From Erythrobacter sp. KY5 (GTDB lineage: Bacteria; Pseudomonadota; Alphaproteobacteria; Sphingomonadales; Sphingomonadaceae), in NCBI RefSeq assembly GCF_003264115.1, contig NZ_CP021912.1, positions 744,001 to 808,000 of the forward strand: a stretch of DNA of 64,000 nucleotides, in the 5' to 3' direction. The notes beneath the pieces are model-generated. The model ran no database searches. It saw only the letters and a list, made by a program, of their open reading frames with translations, and was not told the DNA's origin. Positions 51,917 to 61,190 of the stretch are shown piece after piece. Numbering within the stretch: the first letter of the stretch is position 1; each line of letters begins with the position of its first letter. Both the position numbers and the translations under genes were made by a program.

Positions 51917-52914
51917 ATATGCAAGGCATCTCCGCTCAAGAGCTCGCGCAGGCGCGGCCCGTTGCATCGCATTGCGCTGAGCTGACGTGGCGTGGGCCGC
52001 GGCCCGAGGAGCGGACTCAGGCCATTTCCACATGGTGCCGCGACCTTGCGCAGGAACTGGCGCAGGAGCTTGCACCGCTCTTGTCAGGCGGGAAACTGCG
52101 CGTCAGCATCGCCGAGCCCGAGCAAGTCAGCGCGCAAGCCGTGTTCGATCAGATCGGACCTATCGCAGCCAATTGCCTGCTGCGCTGCGGCGAGGGCGAT
52201 CAGACGGTGCTGTTCTCGCTGGATTACGCAACTGCGATCGGGCTCACGGATTTTTCATTCGGCGGCGAGGGTTCCCTCCCCGACGAGATGCCGACGCAGC
52301 TGCCTCGATCAGCTGCGATGCTGGTCGAACAATTCGCCTCGACAGTTGCTCAGACAATCGTGATGACCAACGGATCCGCCGAACGCGCGCGGGGCGACGT
52401 GCTTGTCAGGAGCGAGAGCGTCACGCGGCTCAAGCCCTTCGGCGCGGACGCTGAAGTGGCTTTGTTCAAACTCTCCATTTCGCGAGGCGACGCATCGGAT
52501 TGGACAGCACTGTTTGCTGTCGCGAGCGATCGTGTCGACGGCCTGCTTCCGGGACTGGAAGCGGTTCGGATCCGCTCTCGCAAAGGCAGGGAGCCGAGAG
52601 ACTTCTCCCGCAGCGGATTTGCCGCGATGCCACTGACGCTTGAAGCCGTGGTGGGAGAGATCGACCTCAGTTTGGGGCGTCTCGACCAGCTCAAGCCCGG
52701 CGATGAAATTCCGCTTACCGTCTGCCGCGATCTGCCGCTGCGGATTGGTGAGACGGTCTTTGCGCGCGGGAAAGTGGGGCGGATCGACAGCAACCTTGCG
52801 CTTCGCGTTACCTCGCTCGGCGAGGCTTCGGCGCCGCGAGACAGGTGGGCCAGTCGCGGCTCCGTCGAATCATCACCGCCAGTTCAAGCGCAAGCGCAAG
52901 AGGCGCAATCATGA
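51913..52914 (+). CDS. fliM: Flagellar motor switch protein FliM
   Basis: A 333-residue C-ring protein. The GTG start overlaps the fliL stop; an ATG two codons later is the alternative. The middle CheC-like domain is recognised by LFSLDYATAIGLTDFSFGGEGSL and the C-terminal SpoA domain by LGRLDQLKPGDEIPLTVCRDLPLRIGETVFARGKVG. The usual N-terminal LSQxEIDALL peptide that binds CheY-P is missing; here the first residues are MNMQGISAQELAQARP. The identification relies on the C-terminal domain and the position. Confidence 0.88.
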   Translation: MNMQGISAQELAQARPVASHCAELTWRGPRPEERTQAISTWCRDLAQELAQELAPLLSGGKLRVSIAEPEQVSAQAVFDQIGPIAANCLLRCGEGDQTVLFSLDYATAIGLTDFSFGGEGSLPDEMPTQLPRSAAMLVEQFASTVAQTIVMTNGSAERARGDVLVRSESVTRLKPFGADAEVALFKLSISRGDASDWTALFAVASDRVDGLLPGLEAVRIRSRKGREPRDFSRSGFAAMPLTLEAVVGEIDLSLGRLDQLKPGDEIPLTVCRDLPLRIGETVFARGKVGRIDSNLALRVTSLGEASAPRDRWASRGSVESSPPVQAQAQEAQS

Positions 52915-53219
52915 ATGCTCTCAATCCTGCTCTCAGGCGCTTTGGCGATGTCACGGTGCGTCTGTCGGTCGAACTCGGCCGCACCGAAATGCCGCTCAAG
53001 GACGTGCTCGCAATCAGTGAAGGCAGCGTCGTGCCATTGAACCGGCTCACAGACGAATTGCTCGATGTTACCGCAAACGGCCGTGTGGTCGCGCGCGGCG
53101 AGGTGATTGCGCAGGATGGCCGTTTCGCTTTGCGGATTGTCGAATTGGCAGGCGAGCAGGCAGTTGACGAAGCGGTCCCGACGGGTCTCAGCGATATGCC
53201 GGTAGCACCTCCGGCATGA
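52911..53219 (+). CDS. fliN: Flagellar motor switch protein FliN
   Basis: A 102-residue C-ring protein, started at the ATG that overlaps the fliM stop. It is essentially a single SpoA domain: VTVRLSVELGRTEMPLKDVLAISEGSVVPLNRLTDELLDVTANGRVVARGEVIAQDGRFALRIVE. This is the typical short alphaproteobacterial form without the extra N-terminal arm. It is coupled to fliO. Confidence 0.94.
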   Translation: MNALNPALRRFGDVTVRLSVELGRTEMPLKDVLAISEGSVVPLNRLTDELLDVTANGRVVARGEVIAQDGRFALRIVELAGEQAVDEAVPTGLSDMPVAPPA

Positions 53220-53509
53220 TGACCGAATACATCCTTCGGCTTGCACTGCTCCTGCCGCTGCTCGCGCTCTTGATCTGGGGAAGCCTCAGGCTTGGCAAAT
53301 GCCTCCAATCGCGGCTGGTAAACAGCGTCGGCGCGCAAGGCAGGGCGGTGGAACTGGTTGAAACGAGCCTTCTGGCACCGGGGCTCAAACTCGCGGTCGT
53401 GCGCTTTCATGACCGCGAAATATTGCTGGGCTGCTCGCGCAACGGATTGGTTCAACTGGGCGAAACCGCCGCGCGCAGCCAGCCTGCGTCAGAAACCGGA
53501 CAGGAATAA
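53216..53509 (+). CDS. fliO: Flagellar biosynthetic protein FliO
   Basis: A 97-residue membrane protein that helps FliP fold. The N-terminal helix is ILRLALLLPLLALLIWGSL and the cytoplasmic part has VELVETSLLAPGLKLAVVRFHDREILLGCSRNGL, resembling the FliO/FliZ family. The start overlaps fliN (ATGA) and the stop overlaps fliP by one base (TAATG). Confidence 0.85.
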   Translation: MMTEYILRLALLLPLLALLIWGSLRLGKCLQSRLVNSVGAQGRAVELVETSLLAPGLKLAVVRFHDREILLGCSRNGLVQLGETAARSQPASETGQE

Positions 53510-54291
53510 TGGTCCGCGGCTTTCATCTTGGCGTCGTCGCTGGCCTTGCGGCGTTAACCATGTTGGCTCTCCCAGAAGCCGCGCTTGCCGCCCCTGGCGA
53601 ACCGACAGGCATCGGCGGCGCGATCGAGCGTGCCCTTGGTACGCAAGGCACCGGGGAGGGCACGCCGCTTAGCTTCTCGATCCAGCTTCTGCTGGTGATG
53701 AGCCTGCTCACCATTCTTCCCGCCATCGTGTTGATGATGACAAGCTTCCTGCGCATCCTCATCGTGCTTTCGATCCTGAGGCAGGCGCTGGGATTGCAAG
53801 GTTCCCCGCCGACGCAGGTGCTGGTGGGCCTGTCACTATTCCTCTCGCTTTTCGTCATGGCCCCGACGCTCGACACGGTGAGCGCGGTAGCGATCGAGCC
53901 GTATTCGGCGGGCACCATCGGAGCTGACGCCGCTATCGCCAGCGCAGGCGAGGCGTTTCACGCCTTCATGATGCGCCAGACGCGCGAGGCGAACCTTGTC
54001 ATGTTTGCCGATATTGCCGGTGTAGGCGCATTTGCCGATGCCGAGGGAGTGCCATTCTCGATCCTCTTGCCGGCATTTGTCACGAGCGAACTCGAAACAG
54101 CGTTCCAGATCGGCTTCATGCTGTTCCTGCCTTTTCTCGTGATCGACCTTGTTGTTGCGAGCGTGCTGATGAGCCTTGGCATGATGATGCTTTCGCCCAC
54201 GATTATCTCGCTTCCCTTCAAGCTCCTGCTGTTCGTTCTGGTCGATGGCTGGTCCCTGCTGATGGGCAGTCTCGCGATGAGTTTCGGGTAG
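53509..54291 (+). CDS. fliP: Flagellar export gate protein FliP
   Basis: A 260-residue export-gate protein with an N-terminal signal-like helix (residues 4-24, ending ALAAPGE). Conserved segments are IQLLLVMSLLTILPAIVLMMTSFLRILIVLSILRQALG, the motif PPTQVLVGLSLFLSLFVMAP, and ILLPAFVTSELETAFQIGFMLFLPFLVIDLVVASVLMSLGMMMLSP. These are near-invariant. The length is normal. Confidence 0.97.
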   Translation: MVRGFHLGVVAGLAALTMLALPEAALAAPGEPTGIGGAIERALGTQGTGEGTPLSFSIQLLLVMSLLTILPAIVLMMTSFLRILIVLSILRQALGLQGSPPTQVLVGLSLFLSLFVMAPTLDTVSAVAIEPYSAGTIGADAAIASAGEAFHAFMMRQTREANLVMFADIAGVGAFADAEGVPFSILLPAFVTSELETAFQIGFMLFLPFLVIDLVVASVLMSLGMMMLSPTIISLPFKLLLFVLVDGWSLLMGSLAMSFG

Positions 54292-54299
54292 GCCGCGCG

Positions 54300-54572
54300 A
54301 TGCAGGACGATGCGCAGCTGCTGGCTCTCGCCGACCAGACATTGTGGGTGACCGCGCTGATTGTCGGCCCGGTGCTGCTCTCTGCGCTCGCGGTGGGGCT
54401 GATCGTCGGCATTATCCAGGCTGCGACATCGGTCAACGAGCAGACGCTCACCTTCGTGCCAAAGCTCGCGATCACCGCTTTGGTCTTCGTTATTCTGGGG
54501 GGCACCATGATGGCGCTGCTTGGCGATTTCCTGCGCGAGATATTCGCCCAGATCGCCGCGATAGCATCGTGA
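54300..54572 (+). CDS. fliQ: Flagellar export gate protein FliQ
   Basis: A 90-residue protein with two membrane helices (VTALIVGPVLLSALAVGLIVGIIQAATSVNEQTLTFVPKLAITALVFVILGG). The text GLIVGIIQAATSVNEQTLTF is the FliQ signature. It assembles with FliP and FliR around the export channel. The length is normal. Confidence 0.96.
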   Translation: MQDDAQLLALADQTLWVTALIVGPVLLSALAVGLIVGIIQAATSVNEQTLTFVPKLAITALVFVILGGTMMALLGDFLREIFAQIAAIAS

Positions 54573-54581
54573 GCGGGCGCG

Positions 54582-55376
54582 ATGGACGTTCTTGATCTTG
54601 GTCTTGCTGGGCTCGAAGAGCAATTGTGGCAGGTGCTGTTCCTATCGATCCGCTGCGGTGCGGCGCTGCTGGCAGCTCCTATGGTCGGCGGAATGGTGGT
54701 CGCGCCGCAATTTCGCGCGCTGATAGCGATAGTGCTCGCGGTGTTTGTTGCGACGTGGATACCCCTGCCTTCGCTCCCCGCCATGATGAGCTTCGCCGCG
54801 ATACTTGCCGTGTTGCAGGAGGTCGCAATAGGTGCAGCGCTCGGCTTCGTCTTGCAGGTCGCTTTCGCGGTGCCGCTGATTGCCGCCGAGCAGATCTCGG
54901 GCACGATGGGCCTTGCCATTGCCACATCAATCGATCCGGCCAGCGGGGCGCAGTCAGGCGCCCTGGGTACATATTTCGGGCTTATACTGACGCTGCTGTT
55001 CTATGCGATTGGCGGGCATCTTTTGTGGTTTGAGCTGCTGATCGAAAGCTATCGCGTTCTTCCCGCAGGGTCCTTCTCTTTCTCAGAGACGGCCGCGCGC
55101 GATATCGTGATGTTTGCCGGATATGGCTTTGCGACCGCCGCCGCGATCGGGCTTCCCGTGGTGCTGGTCCTGCTCTGTGTGCAGGTGGTGACCGGCACGA
55201 TTTCGCGCTCGGCCCCGGCGCTCAACCTGTTTGCGCTCGGCCTGCCAGCGGGCGTTCTTGCCGGCATCGCCGCGCTCATTATCGTCATGCCGATTATCGT
55301 CGAGCAATTCACGGCGCTGCTTTCTGCAACGCTTGAGCAGGCAGAAGCGTTCACTGCCGTCGGGATCGCGCTGTGA
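54582..55376 (+). CDS. fliR: Flagellar export gate protein FliR
   Basis: A 264-residue export-gate protein with five or six membrane helices. Conserved parts include GAALGFVLQVAFAVPLIAAEQISGTMGLAIATSIDP and LALCVQVV-like text in LLCVQVVTGTISRSAPALNLFALGLPAGVLAG. It is coupled to flhB through GTGA. Confidence 0.96.
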   Translation: MDVLDLGLAGLEEQLWQVLFLSIRCGAALLAAPMVGGMVVAPQFRALIAIVLAVFVATWIPLPSLPAMMSFAAILAVLQEVAIGAALGFVLQVAFAVPLIAAEQISGTMGLAIATSIDPASGAQSGALGTYFGLILTLLFYAIGGHLLWFELLIESYRVLPAGSFSFSETAARDIVMFAGYGFATAAAIGLPVVLVLLCVQVVTGTISRSAPALNLFALGLPAGVLAGIAALIIVMPIIVEQFTALLSATLEQAEAFTAVGIAL

Positions 55377-56509
55377 GCGAGGAAACGAGCGGCGAGAAGC
55401 GATTTGACCCGACGCCCAAGCGCCGCAGCGACGCGGCGAAAAAGGGCGACGTGCTGCGCTCAAAGGAGGTCGCGACCTCCGCAGTGATGGCCGCAGGTAC
55501 GTTCATGATCCTTGTCATCGGTCCATGGCTGCTTGATGCGATGAAACAGGTGGCGCGCACGGCTTTCGGCTTCGATCCCGCGGGACTTGGGGATTTCGCC
55601 CCCGGGACCATGATCTCGCAAATTGCGCAGGATATCCTGCCACCCATTTTCGCGATCGGACTGATAGTGATCGCGGTCACAGTCGGCTCGCAAATGTTGC
55701 TGGGCGAAGGGCGATGGGTGCCTCAGAACATCAAGCCCAAGGGATCGCGCATCAATCCGCTATCGGGCCTGAAACGAATTTTCGGCATCCAGGGCCTGAT
55801 CGAACTGGGCAAGTCGATCCTCAAGCTCTTCCTGTTGGGCGCCATCGCGGCGTGGTGGGTCGCGGGAAGTCTCGACGGCCTTCTTGGCCTTGGGCGCGGA
55901 ACGCTGGATGCGCAATTGGCCTATGCCTGGGACGCGATGACAACGCTTGTGGCGATGCTGGTTGCCGGGCTGCTTGTGATCGCTGTCATCGATTATCCGC
56001 TTCAGAAGTTGCAGCGCGACAAGAGGCTGAAAATGAGCTTTCAGGACCTGAAGGAAGAGAACAAGCAGTCCGAAGGCTCGCCCGAGATGAAAATGGCGCG
56101 CCGCCAACGCCAGCGCGATCTGTCACGCGGAAGCGTTGGAAAAGCGATGAAGGAAGCGCAATTCGTCGTCGTGAACCCGGCGCATTTCGCGGTTGCGCTT
56201 ACCTATGATCCGGACCTCGCACCCGCTCCAGTGGTGCTTGCCAAGGGGCGAGGCGAAACCGCCATGGCAATGCGCGAGCTTGCCAGCGAGCTGGAGCTTC
56301 CTGTGCTGCATTACCCGCAGCTTGCCCGCGCCCTCTATTTCACCACGCGCGCAGACCAGATGGTGCGCGAGGAGCTTTATGTGGCGATTGCAGCGCTCGT
56401 GGCTTTCGTCATGTCGCTCAAGCGCGGAGAGCGACCGCGCAAGCCCACGCTCGACGTGCCCGCAGCCCTTCGCTTCGATGCAGACGGAAAGCCTGAAGCG
56501 ACCGCTTAA
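55373..56509 (+). CDS. flhB: Flagellar export switch protein FlhB
   Basis: A 378-residue export-gate protein. The start is a GTG overlapping fliR. The N-terminal basic part KRFDPTPKRRSDAAKKGDVLRSKEV is typical, followed by four membrane helices and a cytoplasmic domain with the autocleavage motif NPAHFAV (NPxH, Asn-Pro as cleavage site). The NPTH of enterics is NPAH here, which is common in alphaproteobacteria. The tail is of usual length. Confidence 0.96.
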   Translation: MSEETSGEKRFDPTPKRRSDAAKKGDVLRSKEVATSAVMAAGTFMILVIGPWLLDAMKQVARTAFGFDPAGLGDFAPGTMISQIAQDILPPIFAIGLIVIAVTVGSQMLLGEGRWVPQNIKPKGSRINPLSGLKRIFGIQGLIELGKSILKLFLLGAIAAWWVAGSLDGLLGLGRGTLDAQLAYAWDAMTTLVAMLVAGLLVIAVIDYPLQKLQRDKRLKMSFQDLKEENKQSEGSPEMKMARRQRQRDLSRGSVGKAMKEAQFVVVNPAHFAVALTYDPDLAPAPVVLAKGRGETAMAMRELASELELPVLHYPQLARALYFTTRADQMVREELYVAIAALVAFVMSLKRGERPRKPTLDVPAALRFDADGKPEATA

Positions 56510-56539
56510 GCCGGGCGCGGCGCGACCGTCCTTTGAGCT

Positions 56540-57973
56540 ATGGAAAATCCCGGCTCATCGATCATCTCAGCTTTTGGAGCAGGCAGCGGTGTAAATTTCA
56601 TCCAGCTCGCTGACCAGCTGTCCGACGCAACTTTTGCCTTTCAGCGCAGCAGTCTGGAGACCCGCAATCAGGGGCTCGAGGCGCGCATTTCCTCAGCCTC
56701 GCTGCTGCGAAACGCGCTGACCCAATTGTCGAGCGCGCTGGGCGACCGGGTTCGTAACGGAGAGCTTTCGCCGCGAGCCAATGTCGCAAACCCTGCGGTT
56801 GTTGACGTAACAACGACATCCGGCGTCGTACCGCGCGGCAGCTATTCGCTTGAGGTCAGCCAATTGGCCGACAGTCAGCTGCTCATTTCGCAGCCCTACG
56901 CATCCGGCGACGATCTCGTCGGAGAGGGGTCGCTGCGCATTCGGTTTGGAGAGATGGCAGGGGCGAGTTTTACCGAGGACACAGGGCAGGATGCGCTCGA
57001 TATCGCGGTCGATGCGACCGACACGGTCGAAACGCTTGCGGCCAAGATTTCGGCGGCAAGCGAGGGCTCGCTCCAGGCCTATGTCGCGCAGGGAACCGGC
57101 GGCGCCCAGCTGGTCATCAAGGGCAGTGACGGTGCCACAAACGGTTTCGTGATCGAGGCGACGAGCACCGCTCCCACACCCAGTGCCACGCCGGGCGATC
57201 TCACCTACCTCGCATGGCAGCCGACAACCGATGCGGGCCAATTGCGACAGAGCGCGGCTGATGCGCTCTACACTCTTGATACGGTCCAGTATGCCAGCAA
57301 CAGCAACACGGTGACAGGTTTGCCCGAAGGGCTGAGCTTCGATCTGAAGGGCACGAATGTGGGCGCGCCTACCACGATCAGTTTCAGCAACGACACCAGC
57401 GCCATCACCGATGTGATGAACGATTTTCTTGTCGCCTTGAACGACCTTGCGGCGCTTCTGGCAGAGGAGGCTACCCCGCTGGGAGGGGCGCTTGGCAATG
57501 ATCCGGCGGCGCGCGAATTGAGGCGCGATCTTGCGCGTCTCACCAGCGAGATTGTGATGCCCAGCGCAGGTCCGGGCGAGCCATCGACGCTCGCGGATCT
57601 TGGCCTCAAGACCACGCGCGAGGGGCGCTTCGAACTTGATACGGAGCGGCTTAATGAAACGCTCGCTGCCAGTCCGCAAGCGGCTGCTGCGATGTTCACC
57701 ACGGGCCCGTTCGGGCTTTTTGCCACGATCGACCGATTGACGCGCGATAACACGACACGAAGCGATCCCGGCTCGCTGTCGGGCTCTGTGCTGCGCTACG
57801 AGGCCCAGGTTGAGCGCAACTCCGAGAAGCTCGACCGCATCGCCGAACAGCAGGAAAACCTGCGTGAGCGCCTGACCCGCGATCTGGTCGCTGCGGAGCG
57901 TCGTATTTCCGCATCGCAATCGACCTTGAGCTTTCTTGAGCAACAGATCGAGGCCTGGAACGGGTCGAACTAA
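56540..57973 (+). CDS. fliD: Filament-capping protein FliD
   Basis: A 477-residue cap protein. The N-terminal coiled coil (FIQLADQLSDATFAFQRSSLETRNQGLEARISSASLLRNAL), the outer domains with VVPRGSYSLEVSQLADSQLLIS, and the C-terminal coiled coil (LSGSVLRYEAQVERNSEKLDRIAEQQENLRERLTRDLVAAERRIS) fit the family; the whole is close to normal length. fliS follows 16 bases later. Confidence 0.93.
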   Translation: MENPGSSIISAFGAGSGVNFIQLADQLSDATFAFQRSSLETRNQGLEARISSASLLRNALTQLSSALGDRVRNGELSPRANVANPAVVDVTTTSGVVPRGSYSLEVSQLADSQLLISQPYASGDDLVGEGSLRIRFGEMAGASFTEDTGQDALDIAVDATDTVETLAAKISAASEGSLQAYVAQGTGGAQLVIKGSDGATNGFVIEATSTAPTPSATPGDLTYLAWQPTTDAGQLRQSAADALYTLDTVQYASNSNTVTGLPEGLSFDLKGTNVGAPTTISFSNDTSAITDVMNDFLVALNDLAALLAEEATPLGGALGNDPAARELRRDLARLTSEIVMPSAGPGEPSTLADLGLKTTREGRFELDTERLNETLAASPQAAAAMFTTGPFGLFATIDRLTRDNTTRSDPGSLSGSVLRYEAQVERNSEKLDRIAEQQENLRERLTRDLVAAERRISASQSTLSFLEQQIEAWNGSN

Positions 57974-57989
57974 GGCGGATTGACGGGCT

Positions 57990-58364
57990 ATGCTGGCATT
58001 TTCGAAAAACGTGGCGAATGTCTATCGCCGGATCGACCTCGATGCCCGGATCGAGGCGTCTTCGGGCGGTGAACTGACTCTCATTTGCCTTGAAGAAGCG
58101 GTCGCAGCGCTGGGACAGGCGCTGCTCGCGCTCGAACGGGCTCCTGATGAAGTGCCGAACGATGCGCTTGCACGCGCGCATGGCATAGCGATCTGGCTTG
58201 TGCGCGGGGTTGCCCCTGACAATCCGATGCGGGGAGCCTTGGTGCAGTTTTATGGAGCTCTCGCCTCGACCCTGACGCGCAACCGGATCAGACCCTCTTT
58301 CGATGAACTCTCGCAGGTGAGAGCTGATTTTGCAGACCTTCTCGAAGCAGCGAGGGCAGGTTAG
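57990..58364 (+). CDS. fliS: Flagellin chaperone FliS
   Basis: A 124-residue helical chaperone that binds the C-terminus of flagellin. It starts MLAFSKNVANVYRRIDLDARIEASSGGELTLICLEEAVAALGQALLA, the FliS helix bundle. It ends the flagellar run. Its stop shares TTAG with the stop of the alpha/beta hydrolase on the other strand. Confidence 0.9.
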   Translation: MLAFSKNVANVYRRIDLDARIEASSGGELTLICLEEAVAALGQALLALERAPDEVPNDALARAHGIAIWLVRGVAPDNPMRGALVQFYGALASTLTRNRIRPSFDELSQVRADFADLLEAARAG

Positions 58365-59236
58365 GCGCTCTGCGCTTCGACGATGATCCTGACGGCGTCT
58401 TCCGGGTCTTCGAAGGGGTGAAAGTGGGTCATGTCGGGCCGGTAGAGGTCCGTTCCGTTCCGAATTGTCCCGGCAAGGCCCGGCCATGTCGGTGAGCCCT
58501 TGAAGTCGGCCAGACCTGTCTGCTTTGCGCGCACTATCGTCACCGGGATTTCAAGCGACTTCGCGGCCTCGAAAATGCCCGCGTTGCTTCTGCTTGAGCC
58601 GTAAACGCTCGCTTCCATCTCGGGCGTACAGGCAAGGACGAAGCCGCCGTCGGCGCGCTCGATCAGGCCGAAATTGCAATAATCCTCGAAGACCCGCGGT
58701 GCGAACAGGCTGTAGGGTTCGCGGGTGCGAAAGCGCTCCATCATCGCCTGCGGAGAGGCAAAGTCGCGCTTGCGGCGGATGGCGGGATGGGGCGCATCGC
58801 CAAGACTGCCTGCTGAACCCTGCGAGTAATACTCCGCTGGCAGGATGACCGGATCGAAAAGGACGAGGAGACTGAATGCCTCCGGACGATCGGCAGCCGC
58901 CTGCAACAGCACATGCGCGCCCATCGAATGCCCGACGCCAATCGCGCGGCGGATGCGCAACTGGTCGAGGAACGCGGTCACATCGTCTACGAATGTGCGC
59001 CAATGGCTGACCGGGCCACCTTCGCTGCGGCCATGCCCGCGAAGATCGAGCGCGATTACTCGTCTGTCGGCAAAGCGTTCCGCAATCGCGCCGTAGCAGC
59101 GGCCGTGAAAGCCGGTAGCGTGCGCGATGAGCACAGGCGGCTCCTGGTTGCCGGGCGCGCCGCGCCATTCATAATAGGTCAGCGCAATGTCATTGACCCG
59201 GACGCTGCGGGTCACCGGCTTGGCAGCTTCGGGCAT
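58361..59236 (-). CDS. Alpha/beta hydrolase
   Basis: A 291-residue cytosolic hydrolase starting at the ATG 59234-59236; an in-frame extension to 59314 lies inside nhaA. The family marks are PVLIAHATGFHGRCYGAIAE (oxyanion hole), DLRGHGRSEG, the nucleophile elbow GHSMGAHVLLQAA and the final TMHFHPFEDPED-like His (MTHFHPFED). The closest general groups are esterases and epoxide hydrolases. The gene follows nhaA in the same direction, seven bases after its stop, so the two may be co-transcribed. Confidence 0.9.
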   Translation of the reverse strand: MPEAAKPVTRSVRVNDIALTYYEWRGAPGNQEPPVLIAHATGFHGRCYGAIAERFADRRVIALDLRGHGRSEGGPVSHWRTFVDDVTAFLDQLRIRRAIGVGHSMGAHVLLQAAADRPEAFSLLVLFDPVILPAEYYSQGSAGSLGDAPHPAIRRKRDFASPQAMMERFRTREPYSLFAPRVFEDYCNFGLIERADGGFVLACTPEMEASVYGSSRSNAGIFEAAKSLEIPVTIVRAKQTGLADFKGSPTWPGLAGTIRNGTDLYRPDMTHFHPFEDPEDAVRIIVEAQSA

Positions 59237-59243
59237 GGTCGGG

Positions 59244-60440
59244 CTACTGTACCTCTTCGTCCTCGGGCGCAGGTTCATCAGGTAGCGCAGCCTTGAGCAT
59301 AAAGTACCCGGCAAGCGCTGCGATAAGCGAACCCGAGAGGACGCCCAGCTTCACCGCGTCAACCTGTGCCTGATCCTCGAATGCGAGATTGCCGATGAAA
59401 AGGCTCATGGTGAAGCCAATCGCGGCGAGGAGCGAAAGCCCATGGATCTTGCGCCAGCTCACGCCTTCGGGAAGTTTGGCGAAACCGGCCTTCACCGCGA
59501 CCCAGGCAAATCCGACGATGCCGATCTGCTTGCCGATCAAAAGGCCCAGCGCAATGCCGAGGGGCAGCGGTTGCAAAAGGTCGGCGGGCGACAATCCGAT
59601 CAGGGTTACGCCCGCATTGGCGAAACCGAAGATCGGGATGATGACGAATGCCACCCATTTGTGCAGCGCATGCTCCATGTTTTCGAGCAGTTGCGAGCCA
59701 TCGCGCGCCACCATTGGTACCATCATCGCGGCGGTCACCCCGGCAAGCGTCGCGTGGACCCCCGATTTGAGGACAAACACCCACATGACAACGGTAAGCA
59801 GGACGTAGGGAATGACCGATGCAATCCGCGCGCGGCCTAACGCGAACAACAGAGCCAGCATCACGCCGCCCCCGATCAGCATATCGGTCCTGATCTCGCC
59901 GGTATAGAACAGCGCAATAACCGTGATCGCACCGATATCGTCGATCACCGCAATAGCGAGAAGCAGCGCTTTCATCGCAACAGGCACACGCGGGCCGAGC
60001 AGCGACAGGATACCGAGCGCAAAAGCGATATCGGTTGCCGCAGGTATTGCCCAGCCGCCAATGCTTTCGGGCGAATTCCAGTTGAACGCGACGAAAATGG
60101 CGGCGGGGATTGCCATTCCGCCGATCGCGGCAGCCAGCGGTAGCGACGCCTTGTCCCATGAGGAAAGCTGACCGTTGATGATCTCCCGCTTCACTTCCAG
60201 ACCGATCAGGAAGAAGAAGATCGCCATCAACCCATCATTGATCCACAGGATCAGACCCTTGTTGATGGCAAAGTCGCCGAACGAGACATTGAGCTTGGTT
60301 TCGAGCGTGCCGAAATAGAGCGGAGCAAGCGGGCTGTTCGCGATCAGCAACGCCAAAGCCGCCGCCACGATCAGGACAATTCCACCGGCGCTTTCCTGCT
60401 TGAGAAAATCCTTGAGCGCTGTGCCAACTCTGCTGATCAT
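59244..60440 (-). CDS. nhaA: Na+/H+ antiporter NhaA
   Basis: A 398-residue inner-membrane antiporter that removes sodium in exchange for protons. It has about 11-12 membrane helices and the NhaA motifs WINDGLMAIFFFLIGLEVKRE, GGWAIPAATDIAFALGILSLLG (with the two adjacent acidic residues of the ion site in the DIA and, later, AIAVIDDIGAITVIALFY), and IFGFANAGVTL. The length is normal. The start ATG is at 60438-60440. In a marine-type bacterium it would also supply the sodium gradient balance. Confidence 0.97.
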   Translation of the reverse strand: MISRVGTALKDFLKQESAGGIVLIVAAALALLIANSPLAPLYFGTLETKLNVSFGDFAINKGLILWINDGLMAIFFFLIGLEVKREIINGQLSSWDKASLPLAAAIGGMAIPAAIFVAFNWNSPESIGGWAIPAATDIAFALGILSLLGPRVPVAMKALLLAIAVIDDIGAITVIALFYTGEIRTDMLIGGGVMLALLFALGRARIASVIPYVLLTVVMWVFVLKSGVHATLAGVTAAMMVPMVARDGSQLLENMEHALHKWVAFVIIPIFGFANAGVTLIGLSPADLLQPLPLGIALGLLIGKQIGIVGFAWVAVKAGFAKLPEGVSWRKIHGLSLLAAIGFTMSLFIGNLAFEDQAQVDAVKLGVLSGSLIAALAGYFMLKAALPDEPAPEDEEVQ

Positions 60441-60671
60441 GAATAGACTTCCCGTTCTTCCTGCGGTGATCCCTTGAATGCCAACGCGGGATGCGGCCTA
60501 GCGTTCCTGAGTGACCGTGCTGTGACTGCGCGAAGGCCGGGTTTCATTGACAATTGTGCCGGCTTGGTTGAACCCGGCGAGGGTTGACCCCATCCTTGAA
60601 CCCTCCCACCCAGTTTTTTGGAGTTCTTCTTGCGCGATCCCGCCGCACATCGCGAACCTCAGGCTCAGGAC

Positions 60672-61190
60672 ATGACTGAGGCGTCACCGCCTAGCACGTC
60701 CGAATTCCGAAAGCTGATGGGCCAGTTCGCAACCGGCGTGTGCATTGTCGCCGTTGAAACCGAGGGCGGAGGCGTCGCAGCGATGACGATCAACTCGCTG
60801 GTCTCGGTTTCGCTTGAACCCATGCTGGTTTGCTGGAGCCTTCATAACTCATCAAGCCAGTTCGAACTGTTCTCGCGCGCTGAACGCTTCACCATCAGCA
60901 TCCTCGCCGAAGACCAGGCGGAACTGGCGCTGCGCTATGCCGCACGCGGCGACACGCAACTTGATGCGGACGATTTTGAGCTAACCCGAGGCGGTCTTTC
61001 GTCGATCGTGGGATCGGTCGGTCATTTCGAGTGCCGACAATACTCCAGCCACCCTGCCGGGGACCACACGATGCTGCTCGGCGAAGTCACGGGCATGAGC
61101 CCGCTGCGCGGTCAGGACAGTGATGGAGAACGAGGCGCGTCACCGCTCGGCTTTTTCAAAGGTCGGTTTTTTAGTATCGGCAGCCAATGA
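60672..61190 (+). CDS. Flavin reductase family protein (HpaC/RutF-like)
   Basis: A 172-residue flavin-binding protein. The ATG at 60672 is chosen over a TTG at 60618, since family members begin near EFRKLMGQFATGVCIVAV. The conserved LGEVTGM and CWSLHNSSSQFELFSRAERFTISILAEDQAELA segments fit the short-chain flavin reductases that feed reduced FMN/FAD to two-component monooxygenases. No monooxygenase gene is adjacent. It is coupled by ATGA to the tetR gene, so the regulator probably acts on this unit. Confidence 0.88.
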   Translation: MTEASPPSTSEFRKLMGQFATGVCIVAVETEGGGVAAMTINSLVSVSLEPMLVCWSLHNSSSQFELFSRAERFTISILAEDQAELALRYAARGDTQLDADDFELTRGGLSSIVGSVGHFECRQYSSHPAGDHTMLLGEVTGMSPLRGQDSDGERGASPLGFFKGRFFSIGSQ

